The notes: generated from the sequence alone by a model not told the origin. DNA of 55,195 nucleotides from Fidelibacterota bacterium (GCA_002718585.1 PBFG01000006.1:1-55195), one strand, 5' to 3'. Counted from the stretch's first letter, positions 25,935 through 34,699 are shown. A program made the numbers and translations.

Positions 25935-26276
25935 TTATCCTGGAGGCCAAGTAAATTTTCTGCCTGCAAGAAGGTGCATATGTATATGATATACAGTTTG
26001 ACCACCATCATCATTGCAGTTAAATACTAGCCTGTATCCTTTTTTATCAATTTTTAAATTTTTTGCAATTTTTTTTGCTGCGAAAACCATATCAGCAATT
26101 AAATGTTTGTTATCAATATCAATATCATTAATTGTTTCGATAATTTTTTTTGGTATGATTAATAAATGTATGGGTGCTTGAGGATTAATATCATTAATAC
26201 ATATAACATTTTGATCCTCATATACAATTTCAGATTCAACTTCTCTATCTATAATTTTTTTAAATATTGTAGACAC
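25935..26276 (-). CDS. HIT family nucleotide hydrolase (HinT-like)
   Basis: 113 residues with a GTG start. The histidine triad is H-I-H-M-H-L-L near residues 97-103, preceded by G-G-Q-T-V-Y; the front half has D-I-N-P-Q-A-P-I-H-L-L-I-I-P-K. HinT-type proteins hydrolyse AMP-linked amines, including aminoacyl-AMP by-products. It is upstream of gpmA with 2 bp between them. A 78-bp gap with no clear signal separates it from sdaA. Confidence 0.92.
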   Translation of the reverse strand: MSTIFKKIIDREVESEIVYEDQNVICINDINPQAPIHLLIIPKKIIETINDIDIDNKHLIADMVFAAKKIAKNLKIDKKGYRLVFNCNDDGGQTVYHIHMHLLAGRKFTWPPG

Positions 26277-26354
26277 TTATTAACCTATATATTGAAAATT
26301 TAACATTGTTAATCTAATCATTGGACGTAATTAAATAAAATAATTTTAAAAAAA

Positions 26355-27716
26355 TTAGCATTCTGTAACATTTACAGCTAGGCCACCCTTTGATGTTTCT
26401 TTATAAATTGAACTCATGTTTTTGCCTGTCTCCCACATTGTAGCTATAACTTCATCAAGGGATACTTTATGTTGTCCGGATTCACTTATTGCAATCCTGC
26501 ATGCATTTATAGCTTTTATAGCACCCATAGCATTTCTTTCAATACATGGAATCTGAACAAGTCCATTTATAGGGTCACATGTTAATCCTAAATTATGTTC
26601 CATAGCTATTTCAGCTGCATTTTCTACTTGTTCATTCGTTGCATTTAATGCAGATGCTAACCCCCCTGCAGCCATGGAACAAGCAACTCCGATTTCTCCT
26701 TGACAACCTGCTTCTGCGCCAGATATCGAAGCATTATTCTTATATAATAAGCCTATAGCTGATGCTGTTAGCAAAAATCTTATTACCCCTTCATCATCTG
26801 AATTCTTAGTAAATTCTTTATAATATTTAATTACAGCAGGTATAATTCCAGCAGCACCATTTGTTGGTGCTGTAACAATTTTGCCAAATGAAGCATTTTC
26901 TTCCGAAACTGCAATAGCAAAAACATTGACCCAGTCCATCACATCCAAGGGATCATATTCTCTACTATTTTTAGTAAGTTTTTTATAAAGATGATTGGCT
27001 CTTTTTTTTAAATTAAGATTATTATCTATTTTACCAGTATTTTGCATTCCATTGTAAATTGATTTATTCATTACGCTCCAAAGATCCAGGATTTTACATT
27101 TGAGGTCATCATCATTTATGCTGTGATATTGTTTTTCATTTTCTTTAATAAGTTCATAAATCTTATAACTATGTGAATTTGCAATGTCTAATAATTCTTT
27201 TGCGGAATTAAATTTAAATCTAACTTGTATTTCTTTTAAGTCTAAATCATCTGCAGACTTAACAAAGCCTCCTCCAGTAGAGTAATATATTTTACTTATA
27301 ATATTACCATTTTTATTTTCTGCAATAAACTCAATAGTATTAGAATAGTCAAAGTCATCCCTGATTTCTTTTGAAAAAATAATATTTTTTTTAATATCAA
27401 AAGGTATGTTAGAGTCAATAATTGCAAGTGCAATTTGAGATTTTTTATTTATATTTAAAATTTCTCTATTTAATAAATCTAAATTTAAATTGTCCGGTTT
27501 ATAGCCTAGTAGTCCAGCAATTATGCCCTTATGAGTTCCATGACCCAATCCAGTATACGCTAGTGATCCATATAGCTTAATTTTAAGATGCTTGATCTTA
27601 AAATTTTTATTCTTTAAATACTTTAAAAAAAATCTTGAAGCTATTGTAGGTCCAACAGTATGTGAGCTGGATGGACCAATTCCAACTTTAAATAAATTAA
27701 AAATACTTACAAACAT
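26355..27716 (-). CDS. sdaA: L-serine ammonia-lyase, iron-sulfur type, single chain
   Basis: 453 residues containing the fused beta region ([10 protein letters not shown] near 14-23) and alpha region. The Fe-S cysteines are visible in A-G-C-Q-G-E, L-T-C-D-P-I and I-P-C-I-E-R. It deaminates L-serine to pyruvate and ammonia with an oxygen-sensitive 4Fe-4S cluster. The ATG shares one base with the msrB stop (TAATG), so the two are translated together; msrB protects against oxidation, which fits with an Fe-S enzyme only loosely. Confidence 0.95.
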   Translation of the reverse strand: MFVSIFNLFKVGIGPSSSHTVGPTIASRFFLKYLKNKNFKIKHLKIKLYGSLAYTGLGHGTHKGIIAGLLGYKPDNLNLDLLNREILNINKKSQIALAIIDSNIPFDIKKNIIFSKEIRDDFDYSNTIEFIAENKNGNIISKIYYSTGGGFVKSADDLDLKEIQVRFKFNSAKELLDIANSHSYKIYELIKENEKQYHSINDDDLKCKILDLWSVMNKSIYNGMQNTGKIDNNLNLKKRANHLYKKLTKNSREYDPLDVMDWVNVFAIAVSEENASFGKIVTAPTNGAAGIIPAVIKYYKEFTKNSDDEGVIRFLLTASAIGLLYKNNASISGAEAGCQGEIGVACSMAAGGLASALNATNEQVENAAEIAMEHNLGLTCDPINGLVQIPCIERNAMGAIKAINACRIAISESGQHKVSLDEVIATMWETGKNMSSIYKETSKGGLAVNVTEC

Positions 27717-28207
27717 TACTTTTTTTCAAAAAGATACAAATAATCTTCATAGCCTTTTGATTTTAAATCTTTAAGAGGAATGAATTTAAGCGAGGCTGAG
27801 TTAATGCAATATCTTAAACCTTTAGGACCTGGTCCATCATCAAAAACATGTCCCAAATGTGAATTTGCTTTCTTTGATCTTACCTCTATTCTTTTATAAC
27901 CTAAATTATAGTCTTCTTTGAATGTAAAATCATCTTTATTAATTAATTCATAAAAAGAAGGCCATCCTGAACCTGAATCATATTTATGAATTGAACAAAA
28001 AAGAGGAACACCAGATATTATATCAACGTACAGTCCATCTTCTTTGTGATTCCAAAACTCATTATCAAATGGAGTTTCAGTACCACAGTTTTGCGTAACA
28101 TCGAATTGAATCTTTGTTAGATTCTTTATCTTGTCTTCCTTCACACTATCTCCTTGTACTAAAGTTAAATTTAACGCTAAGATATAAAAGCAGTATTTCA
28201 TATCCAT
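27716..28207 (-). CDS. msrB: Exported peptide-methionine (R)-S-oxide reductase MsrB
   Basis: 163 residues with an N-terminal signal sequence (cleavage near residue 19). MsrB motifs: G-S-G-W-P-S-F near 79-85, [11 protein letters not shown] near 115-125, and the catalytic Cys in R-Y-C-I-N-S-A-S-L near 133. The two C-x-x-C zinc pairs of many MsrBs are absent, as in the zinc-free subgroup. It repairs oxidised methionine in proteins, probably in the periplasm. It overlaps sdaA by one base. Confidence 0.9.
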   Translation of the reverse strand: MDMKYCFYILALNLTLVQGDSVKEDKIKNLTKIQFDVTQNCGTETPFDNEFWNHKEDGLYVDIISGVPLFCSIHKYDSGSGWPSFYELINKDDFTFKEDYNLGYKRIEVRSKKANSHLGHVFDDGPGPKGLRYCINSASLKFIPLKDLKSKGYEDYLYLFEKK

Positions 28208-28290
28208 AAATTAAAAATAAATTATTAATGAAAAAAGAAATTACATCATCTTGGAATAGTACAAAAAGGGATTAGTATATAAGGGAGATT

Positions 28291-28506
28291 TTATTCTTCT
28301 ACTTTAGTAACATTTTTGGCTTTTTCGCCACTATCATCTTTTTCGACTTCAAATTCAACTTTTTGACCGTCTTTAAGAGATTTATAGCCTTCTTCTACAA
28401 TATCAGAGAAATGAACGAAAATATCATCATTACCTTCAAGTTCGATGAATCCATAACCCTTTTTAGAATCAAACCATTTTACTGTGCCTGTCTTTTTATC
28501 TGACAT
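28291..28506 (-). CDS. Cold-shock domain protein
   Basis: 71 residues, a single cold-shock domain. RNP1 is K-G-Y-G-F-I-E-L near 16-23, RNP2 is D-I-F-V-H-F near 28-33, and the start T-G-T-V-K-W-F is standard. It binds single-stranded RNA or DNA and melts mRNA structure. A strong ribosome-binding site (AGGAG) lies 7 nt before the ATG, and a recognisable promoter lies upstream. The acidic C-terminus is unremarkable. The 83-bp gap to msrB shows no convincing terminator. Confidence 0.95.
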   Translation of the reverse strand: MSDKKTGTVKWFDSKKGYGFIELEGNDDIFVHFSDIVEEGYKSLKDGQKVEFEVEKDDSGEKAKNVTKVEE

Positions 28507-28561
28507 ATCAAGCTCCTAATTAATTAAACAAATAAGTATCAATATTGAAAACTTAAATACT

Positions 28562-28598
28562 ATTATAGATTATATCCTATATTTTTTTTAAAAATCAA
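28562..28598 (-). promoter_or_regulatory. Sigma-70-like promoter for the cold-shock gene
   Basis: On the minus strand, TTGATT (28593-28598) is followed after 18 bp by TATAAT (28569-28574). Transcription would begin near 28562, giving a leader of about 55 nt before the cold-shock ATG at 28506. The -35 element lies within the last codons of the COG2426 gene. This is the clearest canonical promoter seen in the window, but AT-rich DNA produces chance matches. Confidence 0.4.
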
Positions 28599-29082
28599 AA
28601 ATTAAGCTTACCAATTCTTTCACAAATAAAGTTATAATCAATACTATTGTAGCACTTATTATCACTCCAATAATTATTCCCAAATAGCTCTTTTTCTTTT
28701 CAAAGGATAAAAGATATGCAGCAAGAGAACCTGTCCAAACTCCTGTAAATGGAGCAGGTATACCAATAAATAGAATTAAACCAAAAAACTTATAAATTTC
28801 TATAATTTTTGATTTATTTCTAGTTCTGTTTATTATGTAATTTATAATTCTTCTAAAATAATAATTTTTTTTAAAAAAATTCATAATTGGTCCTATAATT
28901 GTTATAATTAATATACCAATAACTATATTACCAATAATTGAAATAGTAAAAACCTTTTGCCACGAAAGTTCTTCTACTAAAATAAAGTAAGGAATAGAAA
29001 ATCTTAATTCTGTAATTGGAAGCATTGAAATAATAAGTATTTCAATTAAATCAATATTAATATTTAGTATAGCGTCAAGCAA
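28588..29082 (-). CDS. Small multidrug-export family membrane protein (COG2426)
   Basis: 164 residues, about four to five membrane segments. The pattern P-I-T-E-L-R-F-S-I-P-Y near 21-31 and the later G-I-P-A-P-F-T-G-V-W-T-G-S-L-A-A are the hallmarks of PF06695 (named small multi-drug export protein, function weakly supported). The start is a TTG at 29082 overlapping the glycosyltransferase stop by 8 bp (TTGCTTGA). Confidence 0.8.
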   Translation of the reverse strand: MLDAILNINIDLIEILIISMLPITELRFSIPYFILVEELSWQKVFTISIIGNIVIGILIITIIGPIMNFFKKNYYFRRIINYIINRTRNKSKIIEIYKFFGLILFIGIPAPFTGVWTGSLAAYLLSFEKKKSYLGIIIGVIISATIVLIITLFVKELVSLIFDF

Positions 29083-29734
29083 TTATGTGTTTTAATATGA
29101 GTTCAATAAATTTAATTGTATCGGTAAATTTGTTTATATGACTAGGGCTCCCATCATAAATCAACTTTATTGGAATGTTCTTCAATTTTGATGATTTATT
29201 TACCGAGTTTAATAAAATCTCAGACTCAAAAATATAGCCATTAGATGAGTTTTCCTTAAAGTAAATTTTTTTTAAACAATACCTTCTATATCCACATTGT
29301 GAATCTCTAATTCTTTTATTAAGTATCAAAGAAATAATTTTTGATGTAATGATATTTGAAATAATTCTCAATAAAGGCATAGGTTTTCTTAATTCTCTAT
29401 ACCCAATCAAGAAATCAATATCCTGATTCTCAAGAATAAAATTATTAATTTCAGACGGATCATGCTGCAAATCTCCGTCCAAAGTTATTACATGAGTATA
29501 ATTATTTTCATTAGCATAAATAAATCCTTTTTTTAAAGCATGTCCCTTCCCTCTATTTTTATTATTTCTAATTATTTTAATATTAGTTAATTTGTTTTTC
29601 TCAAAACTAATTTTAGGTGAGGAGCCATCATCAATTATTAATATATCAGTAGAGGTATTTTTATATAAATCAGAAATAAGTTTATTTATATAAATGTGGG
29701 TGTTGTAGCAAGGTATTACTATTAATTGCTTCAA
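29075..29734 (-). CDS. Family 2 glycosyltransferase (polyprenol-phosphate type)
   Basis: 219 residues, no C-terminal membrane anchor visible. GT-A fold motifs: V-I-P-C-Y-N near 5-10, I-I-D-D-G-S-S near 34-40, N-R-G-K-G-H-A-L-K near 60-68, and the nucleotide-metal site D-G-D-L-Q-H-D-P. The D-L-Q-H-D-P form is typical of dolichol-phosphate mannose or undecaprenyl-phosphate sugar synthases. The start is TTG (29734), 3 bp after the preceding stop. It may supply a lipid-linked sugar for envelope glycans; no partner gene identifies which. Confidence 0.85.
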   Translation of the reverse strand: MKQLIVIPCYNTHIYINKLISDLYKNTSTDILIIDDGSSPKISFEKNKLTNIKIIRNNKNRGKGHALKKGFIYANENNYTHVITLDGDLQHDPSEINNFILENQDIDFLIGYRELRKPMPLLRIISNIITSKIISLILNKRIRDSQCGYRRYCLKKIYFKENSSNGYIFESEILLNSVNKSSKLKNIPIKLIYDGSPSHINKFTDTIKFIELILKHIIA

Positions 29735-29737
29735 TGT

Positions 29738-30391
29738 TTAGTCAAAAATATAACTTAGTGATACACCAAGATAAGAAAAGCTATCATCACCTTTCTTTAA
29801 TTTTTCAACATATGAAACTATGTTTGTTCCAATTGATAGATTCTTGATTCTAGAAAAAGCACCTAAGTTAAGAATAGTTTGATTATCTATTAATTCATCA
29901 TTAAAATCAACATATGATAGCTGGATGAATGGCTTAATTTCTTTTTTCCTAAATCTGAAGTGAAACGATGCTGAAGCTTCTAGAGGAGTGTATTCAAAAG
30001 AATCAAATTTTAAATTATGACTATGTAAAGATGATGTAATTCCAAATTTACGTTTATTAAAATTATATGAAATTCCATAAGACTGAGAGTTATTATCTTC
30101 AAAACCGCTTGTGCTAGATAAAATTAAACTTAAATTATCCCATTTATTATTTTTTTTAATTTCTCTTGGTTTGTAGATATCAAATTCAATTACATATCTT
30201 TTATATGATACGATATCTTCACTTTGATTAAATGTATAATACTCAGTACCATTTATTGAGAAAGAGAATTGATCATTCTCTGCAGTAATTGAAGAAGTAG
30301 GATTTATTCCAACAAATGCATTTATATTATTAGATAACAGAAATCCTGTAATCAATTTTAAATATACAATAGTTTTAAATAATGTTTTCAT
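29738..30391 (-). CDS. Exported envelope protein, probable beta-barrel
   Basis: 217 residues with a signal peptide (about 1-25, ending N-I-N-A). The rest is made of alternating polar/hydrophobic strands rich in Ser, Asn, Phe and Tyr, and it ends in an aromatic (Y-I-F-D), consistent with a small outer-membrane barrel. I recognise no named family. It sits directly upstream of the glycosyltransferase gene (3-bp gap), so it may belong to the same transcript. Confidence 0.55.
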   Translation of the reverse strand: MKTLFKTIVYLKLITGFLLSNNINAFVGINPTSSITAENDQFSFSINGTEYYTFNQSEDIVSYKRYVIEFDIYKPREIKKNNKWDNLSLILSSTSGFEDNNSQSYGISYNFNKRKFGITSSLHSHNLKFDSFEYTPLEASASFHFRFRKKEIKPFIQLSYVDFNDELIDNQTILNLGAFSRIKNLSIGTNIVSYVEKLKKGDDSFSYLGVSLSYIFD

Positions 30392-30441
30392 AAAAATAGC
30401 ACTTTAATTTAGGGATTAAAATGAATTTGTAAAACTAATAA

Positions 30442-31257
30442 TTAATCATTAGGAATCTGAGACCATTCAGTATTTGTTATTAAAAATGATAACTCTTCAG
30501 CATTCGAGTTTGCAAATGATATAGAACCATTTTGACCATAAGAAGGAATAATCTCAATCAAGCCATTAGCATTAGTATAATTACCTCTAAACGTAGCAAG
30601 TTTAATATTTGGTGAACTAGGAATGAAATTTCCTGAGTAACTAAAAATTATTGCTGATTGATTGGAATTATCATAATTTTGCATTCCTGCTTGAATTGCA
30701 TCATTACCAGGCATTACTTCAATTATATCAAAATTTAAAGCATTTAGAGAAAACTGATAAGCAGATATTGATGTATTAGAGTTTGAGCATACTGTAAAAA
30801 TAACCTGTTGACTAGATGGATATGATACTCCACAAAGAAATACTTCTAAATCATATATACAATTTTGATTTGCATCGAGAGTACAATTATTAGAATCATT
30901 AGCATCGCAATTATTACAACAGTCAATATTATATATACATTCTTGTTCACAGTTAAATAAATTATCTGGGTAATTATCAGGGAATATGCACGAGCCATCA
31001 TCAATTAAAATATTCTCATTGTAATTACATCCATCTGGATTAGTACAACCTCCTATATATGTTCCATCACAATCAATCAAATTATTAGGATAGTCTTCAG
31101 GATAAAAACAGGAATTATTATCTATTTCTGCGTTAGGCTCGTAATTACAGGCTTCAGAATTTGTGCAGCCTTCAGAAAAAGTATACTCATTATTCTCATC
31201 ACAAGAAAAAATAAATATTAAAATAAAAATTAAATAAGATTTATTAAGGTTTAATAT
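30442..31257 (-). CDS. Surface lipoprotein with Cys-rich repeats and cohesin-like domain, ATA start
   Basis: 271 residues if started at the ATA at 31257. The reading frame is open upstream of the only TTG (31080) and there encodes a clean lipoprotein signal (hydrophobic stretch, then I-F-I-F-S-C with Cys20) plus the first repeat unit. No ATG, GTG or TTG can start it, but AAGGA lies 8 nt before the ATA, which overlaps the hpf stop. The N-terminal half has repeats with G-C-T-N-x-x-x-C-N-Y and D-x-G/N-S-C. The C-terminal about 130 residues read as a cohesin-like beta sandwich (S-A-Y-Q-F-S-L-N near the start). It is probably anchored in the outer membrane and could hold dockerin-bearing proteins. 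The cohesin assignment is by pattern only. Confidence 0.6.
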   Translation of the reverse strand: MLNLNKSYLIFILIFIFSCDENNEYTFSEGCTNSEACNYEPNAEIDNNSCFYPEDYPNNLIDCDGTYIGGCTNPDGCNYNENILIDDGSCIFPDNYPDNLFNCEQECIYNIDCCNNCDANDSNNCTLDANQNCIYDLEVFLCGVSYPSSQQVIFTVCSNSNTSISAYQFSLNALNFDIIEVMPGNDAIQAGMQNYDNSNQSAIIFSYSGNFIPSSPNIKLATFRGNYTNANGLIEIIPSYGQNGSISFANSNAEELSFLITNTEWSQIPND

Positions 31258-31529
31258 GTTGATTTTCCTTTTTGGATTTGTGACTTAATATTATCTATTG
31301 CTTTAACCATTGTCTTTTCAAACACAGATGAATAACATTTTGAAATATAAGTATTTTTTTTTGATTGAACTATTAATTCAACTTTTTCTGCTCTAGATTC
31401 TTTTAGCAATACAACTTTAATACTTGAGATATTTTTATCAAATGTATCTAGCTTAAGAAGTTTCGAATTAATTAATTCAAGAAGATCTGAACTTGGAGTA
31501 AAACCTCTAGATGTTATATCAATCTTCAT
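31251..31529 (-). CDS. hpf: Ribosome hibernation promoting factor, short form
   Basis: 92 residues, the short HPF/YfiA type without a dimerisation tail. It starts M-K-I-D-I-T-S-R-G-F and has the helix L-L-E-L-I-N-S-K-L and the basic patch of the beta-sheet. It binds the 30S decoding region and inactivates ribosomes in stationary phase. AGGA lies 8 nt before the ATG. It sits oddly within a surface-protein cluster, and its stop overlaps the ATA start of the lipoprotein. HflX at 7.9 kb could reverse its effect. Confidence 0.88.
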   Translation of the reverse strand: MKIDITSRGFTPSSDLLELINSKLLKLDTFDKNISSIKVVLLKESRAEKVELIVQSKKNTYISKCYSSVFEKTMVKAIDNIKSQIQKGKSTY

Positions 31530-31545
31530 AATTTTTCCTAACTTT

Positions 31546-32583
31546 TTAATTTGTAATTCTTATGCCGACAGGTCTATGATCTGAAATATAATAATCATAA
31601 TTATTAAAACTATTAAAGAAAATTTGATCAATTCTAATAGTAGATGCATCATACTCCAAATTAAATATTTCATTGGTTATTAAAATATGATCTAAATCAC
31701 TGGGCCATGAAGGAAATGACCAGTATGGAATCATACTAGGGTCTTCTGATATATAATAATCTACAAAATAATATTCATCTGGAGATTCCAAAAAAGGATC
31801 GAATACATTATAGTTATCTACTAGTAAATCATTAAAATCACCAAGTAAAACAACTTTTTCATTAGATAAATTATTAGAAATATATTGATCTAATCTAATA
31901 GAAGATTCTAGTCTTCTTTCCTCTGAGCCATCACAGCATTTATAATGCACGTTGATGATTGTATAGTTTGTATTATTATACGAAATTCTTAAGACATATG
32001 GTAATCTCCAAGCAAACTCATACTCATATTGAGATAAAATTGTATATGGCGACTGTAAAATATTAACATTACTTGTATTAATTAAATATGAAAGCTCTCC
32101 CCAACTAGAATTATAATCAGAGCGATATGCAGTCCAATTTGCTCCAAGATTATTTTTAATTTCATTAAGTGACGAATTACTTTCTATTTCTTGAAGAGCA
32201 ATTATATCTACATATAATTCATCTATTATACTGCTCAACGTATCTACAGTATTATTATTTTTTGGGAAATTTTCTATATTCCAAGTAAGAATATCTAGAG
32301 TCTCATCACTTCCATAAGCATTATCAGAGATTGGAGGAGGATATAAAATTATATTTATGAGTTCAACAATATCAATAATATTTAAAATTTGATCATTATT
32401 TAGGTCGCCTATATAATTATAGACTTCATTTTCAAGAATAAGGTTTACAAGAACAATAACGTCTACCACATTTATTGTACCATCCTCATTCATATCACCT
32501 AAATTTCTATTAAATGAATCAAGTTCAGTTAAATAAATAAAAGAAAAAAAAGTAGTTAATATAATATTTTTAATTAATTTCAA
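31546..32583 (-). CDS. Exported endonuclease/exonuclease/phosphatase-fold protein with N-terminal dockerin
   Basis: 345 residues from the TTG at 32583, 1 bp after the previous stop; the longer ORF starts at another TTG 105 bp into the neighbouring gene. A signal peptide (1-23) is followed by a dockerin (about 29-80: G-D-M-N-E-D-G-T-I-N and G-D-L-N-N-D-Q-I-L-N, each with a helix). The EEP domain follows: T-W-N-I-E-N near 95, L-Q-E-I-E for the metal Glu, N-V-H-Y, G-D-F-N-D, and S-D-H-R-P for the catalytic Asp/His. It may be an extracellular DNase or phosphodiesterase that scavenges phosphate, or a lipid phosphatase. Dockerin at the N-terminus is less common. Confidence 0.8.
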   Translation of the reverse strand: MKLIKNIILTTFFSFIYLTELDSFNRNLGDMNEDGTINVVDVIVLVNLILENEVYNYIGDLNNDQILNIIDIVELINIILYPPPISDNAYGSDETLDILTWNIENFPKNNNTVDTLSSIIDELYVDIIALQEIESNSSLNEIKNNLGANWTAYRSDYNSSWGELSYLINTSNVNILQSPYTILSQYEYEFAWRLPYVLRISYNNTNYTIINVHYKCCDGSEERRLESSIRLDQYISNNLSNEKVVLLGDFNDLLVDNYNVFDPFLESPDEYYFVDYYISEDPSMIPYWSFPSWPSDLDHILITNEIFNLEYDASTIRIDQIFFNSFNNYDYYISDHRPVGIRITN

Positions 32584-32584
32584 T

Positions 32585-33295
32585 CTATCTGCATTCCTGA
32601 TTAGATATATTCTGCCAATCCCATGTAAAATTACTAAAATTTTCAAAACATGAAAAATTAAATTCGTTGCATAAATTATTTTTTTCAAGTTTTATTTCAC
32701 ATGAGGCATCTAAATTACATATTGAGGTTGGTAAATATTCCAAAATATTATTATTTAACCATAAAATTTTCAGACTAGATAGGCTCCCTATATTTTCAGG
32801 TAAACGAATCATACTATTGTTATTTAGGTATAATTCTTCTAAATATTGCAGATTTTCAATATTATCAGGTAAAAAAGATATATTTCCATTAGTATTAGGC
32901 TTTCCACTTAGATCTAATAGCTCTATATAATTTAAATTAGAAATAGAATGAGGTATATGGTCAATACTATTAAATTCTTCAGAAAAAAGAATAAGTTCAG
33001 TTAGCCTTCCATTATAAGACCATGATTGAATACCAATATTAATTAAATTATAATCGATGTAAAAAGAATTGCTATCTGAAAAATCTTGCAAAAACATTAA
33101 ATCTCCACAATTATACAAATTCCCTGAATAATTAATATAGTCAGAGGATGAAGAACATTGACTTAGAGACAATGATATCTGATAAGAACTATCATCATTA
33201 TCACATGAATATGTAAAAATTGATATTACTAAAAACAAAATTTTAAGATTATTTATAAAATATAGATTAGTTTTCACGATCTTCAAAATTTTCAT
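32585..33295 (-). CDS. Leucine-rich-repeat lipoprotein
   Basis: 236 residues. An N-terminal signal ends in I-F-T-Y-S-C, a lipobox with Cys31. From about residue 90 to 200 there are four leucine-rich repeats (L-x-x-L-D-L-S, L-x-x-L-Y-L-N-N-N, L-x-x-L-W-L-N-N-N and similar), followed by a short Cys-containing tail. It is probably a surface protein for binding other proteins or glycans. The start at 33295 overlaps the 35-residue ORF by 29 bp; a GTG at 33277 would shorten this to 11 bp and give a more normal signal length, so the start is uncertain. Confidence 0.7.
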   Translation of the reverse strand: MKILKIVKTNLYFINNLKILFLVISIFTYSCDNDDSSYQISLSLSQCSSSSDYINYSGNLYNCGDLMFLQDFSDSNSFYIDYNLINIGIQSWSYNGRLTELILFSEEFNSIDHIPHSISNLNYIELLDLSGKPNTNGNISFLPDNIENLQYLEELYLNNNSMIRLPENIGSLSSLKILWLNNNILEYLPTSICNLDASCEIKLEKNNLCNEFNFSCFENFSNFTWDWQNISNQECR

Positions 33296-33374
33296 TATTC
33301 TTATTTTTGTATTTATTATAAACAGAATAAATTAAAATTAAAGAAATTAATCCCCAAATTATATAGTTAATCAT
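33267..33374 (-). CDS. Small single-span membrane protein, 35 residues
   Basis: The ATG at 33374 overlaps the YbjQ-type gene stop by 8 bp (ATGATTAA), the same junction form seen many times here. The product has one hydrophobic segment (about 5-19) and a charged Lys/Asn/Glu tail. It occupies what would otherwise be a gap between two genes. No family is recognised. The junction pattern is the main support. Confidence 0.45.
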   Translation of the reverse strand: MINYIIWGLISLILIYSVYNKYKNKNNENFEDREN

Positions 33375-33687
33375 TTTGTAACTTAATAGCTGTTCCATAA
33401 GCTAACATCTCTGATGCGCCTTGCATCAACATTGAAGTCGTAAATCTTACATTGATTATAGCATCTGCACCTAGATTTTCTGCATCGTGAATCATTCTTT
33501 GTAGAGCTTGTTCTCTCGATTGTGCTTGTAGTCTTGTATATTCTTCGATTTCACCACCTACAATATTTTTAAAAGCTGCAAAAATATCTCTTCCAACGTT
33601 TCTTGCTCTTACTGTACTACCTCTTGCGATTCCAAGTATGGTATCGATTTGTTTATTTGGAATTTCTTCTGTTGTCGTAATTATCAT
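33367..33687 (-). CDS. YbjQ/UPF0145 family protein
   Basis: 106 residues, full length. Signature: I-L-G-I-A-R-G-S-T-V-R-A-R-N-V-G-R-D near 18-35, E-E-Y-T near 48-51, M-I-H-D-A-E-N-L-G-A-D-A-I-I-N-V-R-F near 65-82. The family forms pentamers and is annotated as putative heavy-metal binding, but its role is uncertain. A ribosome-binding site (AGGAAC) precedes the ATG. It follows apaG after 13 bp. Confidence 0.93.
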   Translation of the reverse strand: MIITTTEEIPNKQIDTILGIARGSTVRARNVGRDIFAAFKNIVGGEIEEYTRLQAQSREQALQRMIHDAENLGADAIINVRFTTSMLMQGASEMLAYGTAIKLQND

Positions 33688-33700
33688 TTTGTTCCTTTTA

Positions 33701-34081
33701 TTAATTTATTGAATTTGGTACTGTAAGTACAAATTCAGGTATTTTAACCTTATATTCATCTCCTGATGAATTTTCTCTAAATATATAATAACCTTTCATC
33801 GTACCAAATTGTGTTTTTAGGGGACAAAAACTATTATATGAGAATTTTTGTTTAGGCTCAATAATGGGTTGTTCCCCAACTACCCCATCTCCTTTAATAA
33901 TTTGTTTATTTTGATTTGAATCAGTTATTTCCCAATATCTTGATAATAATTGATATGCTTTAACTGATTCATTTAAAATTTGAATATTATAAACGAAAAA
34001 ATATAAATGTTTTGATTTATCAGACCTTTGTTCTAGGTAAGAGGATTTACATGAAATATTTATTTTATCTAATTTATTCAT
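33701..34081 (-). CDS. apaG: ApaG-domain protein
   Basis: 126 residues. ApaG motifs: L-L-S-R-Y-W-E-I-T-D near 43-52, G-D-G-V-V-G-E-Q-P near 62-70, the T-x-F-G-T-M-K-G-Y-Y strand near 91-100. The fold is a fibronectin-III-like sandwich; bacterial ApaG is linked to Co/Mg resistance and diadenosine tetraphosphate metabolism, without a proven biochemical role. Confidence 0.92.
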   Translation of the reverse strand: MNKLDKINISCKSSYLEQRSDKSKHLYFFVYNIQILNESVKAYQLLSRYWEITDSNQNKQIIKGDGVVGEQPIIEPKQKFSYNSFCPLKTQFGTMKGYYIFRENSSGDEYKVKIPEFVLTVPNSIN

Positions 34082-34126
34082 TTAATTAAGGTAAAATTTT
34101 CCTTAATAATTTAATAATTTTTAAGC

Positions 34127-34160
34127 AAAAAAAACCCTCTATATTTCTAAATGGGCTTTT
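34127..34160 (-). terminator. Rho-independent terminator after tRNA-Pro
   Basis: On the minus strand AAAAGCCC pairs with GGGTTTTT across a 15-nt loop, followed by a run of eight T. It lies 17 nt after the tRNA-Pro 3' end and before apaG. The stem contains only three to four G-C pairs, but the T-run is strong. Confidence 0.55.
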
Positions 34161-34176
34161 GAATTATGTGTCGGTG

Positions 34177-34250
<74 letters not shown>

Positions 34251-34256
34251 AAATTA

Positions 34257-34625
34257 TTATTTTAATTTATTAATTAGATTTAAAGTTTCTTCTAATTTTA
34301 TTTTTAGGTCAATTAGAAACTCTTTATCAAGATTGTCTGAGGATATTTTTAAAATATTAGTATTAGTCTTTTCTTTGCTGTAGTAATCTTTAAGATATTG
34401 CTTGGCACCACGTATAGTAAATTTCTTTTCATATAACAACTCTTTAATATGACGTATTATTAAGATATCTTCTTTTTTATATCTTCTATTTCCAGCTCTA
34501 TTTTTTTCTGGGTTTAAGATTTTAAATTCCGTTTCCCAATATCTTAAAACATACTGTTTTAAATCTGTCATTTTACTGACATCTCCAATAGAATAATATA
34601 ATTTTTTGATTTCTTTTAACTGCAT
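34257..34625 (-). CDS. MerR-family transcriptional regulator
   Basis: 122 residues. A winged-helix MerR domain occupies about 8-80: Y-Y-S-I-G-D-V-S-K near 10-18, then L-R-Y-W-E-T-E-F near 27-34 and a Y-K-K-E-D-I near 48-53. A short C-terminal helix replaces the usual sensor domain. It resembles the small MerR regulators found near translation genes in Bacteroidetes-type genomes; no Cys-rich metal site is present. The target is unknown. Gap to ald is 74 bp. Confidence 0.88.
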   Translation of the reverse strand: MQLKEIKKLYYSIGDVSKMTDLKQYVLRYWETEFKILNPEKNRAGNRRYKKEDILIIRHIKELLYEKKFTIRGAKQYLKDYYSKEKTNTNILKISSDNLDKEFLIDLKIKLEETLNLINKLK

Positions 34626-34699
34626 ATCACTATAACTTAAAGTATTACTTTAATTTAGAAAGGATAACTAATTATTACAAGGTTAATTTATATACTATA

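Noticed and set aside
31081-31250. Apparent 170-bp gap between hpf and the lipoprotein
   Set aside because: The frame is open through it and encodes a lipoprotein signal and a repeat unit, so it is coding sequence missed because of the unusual start codon.
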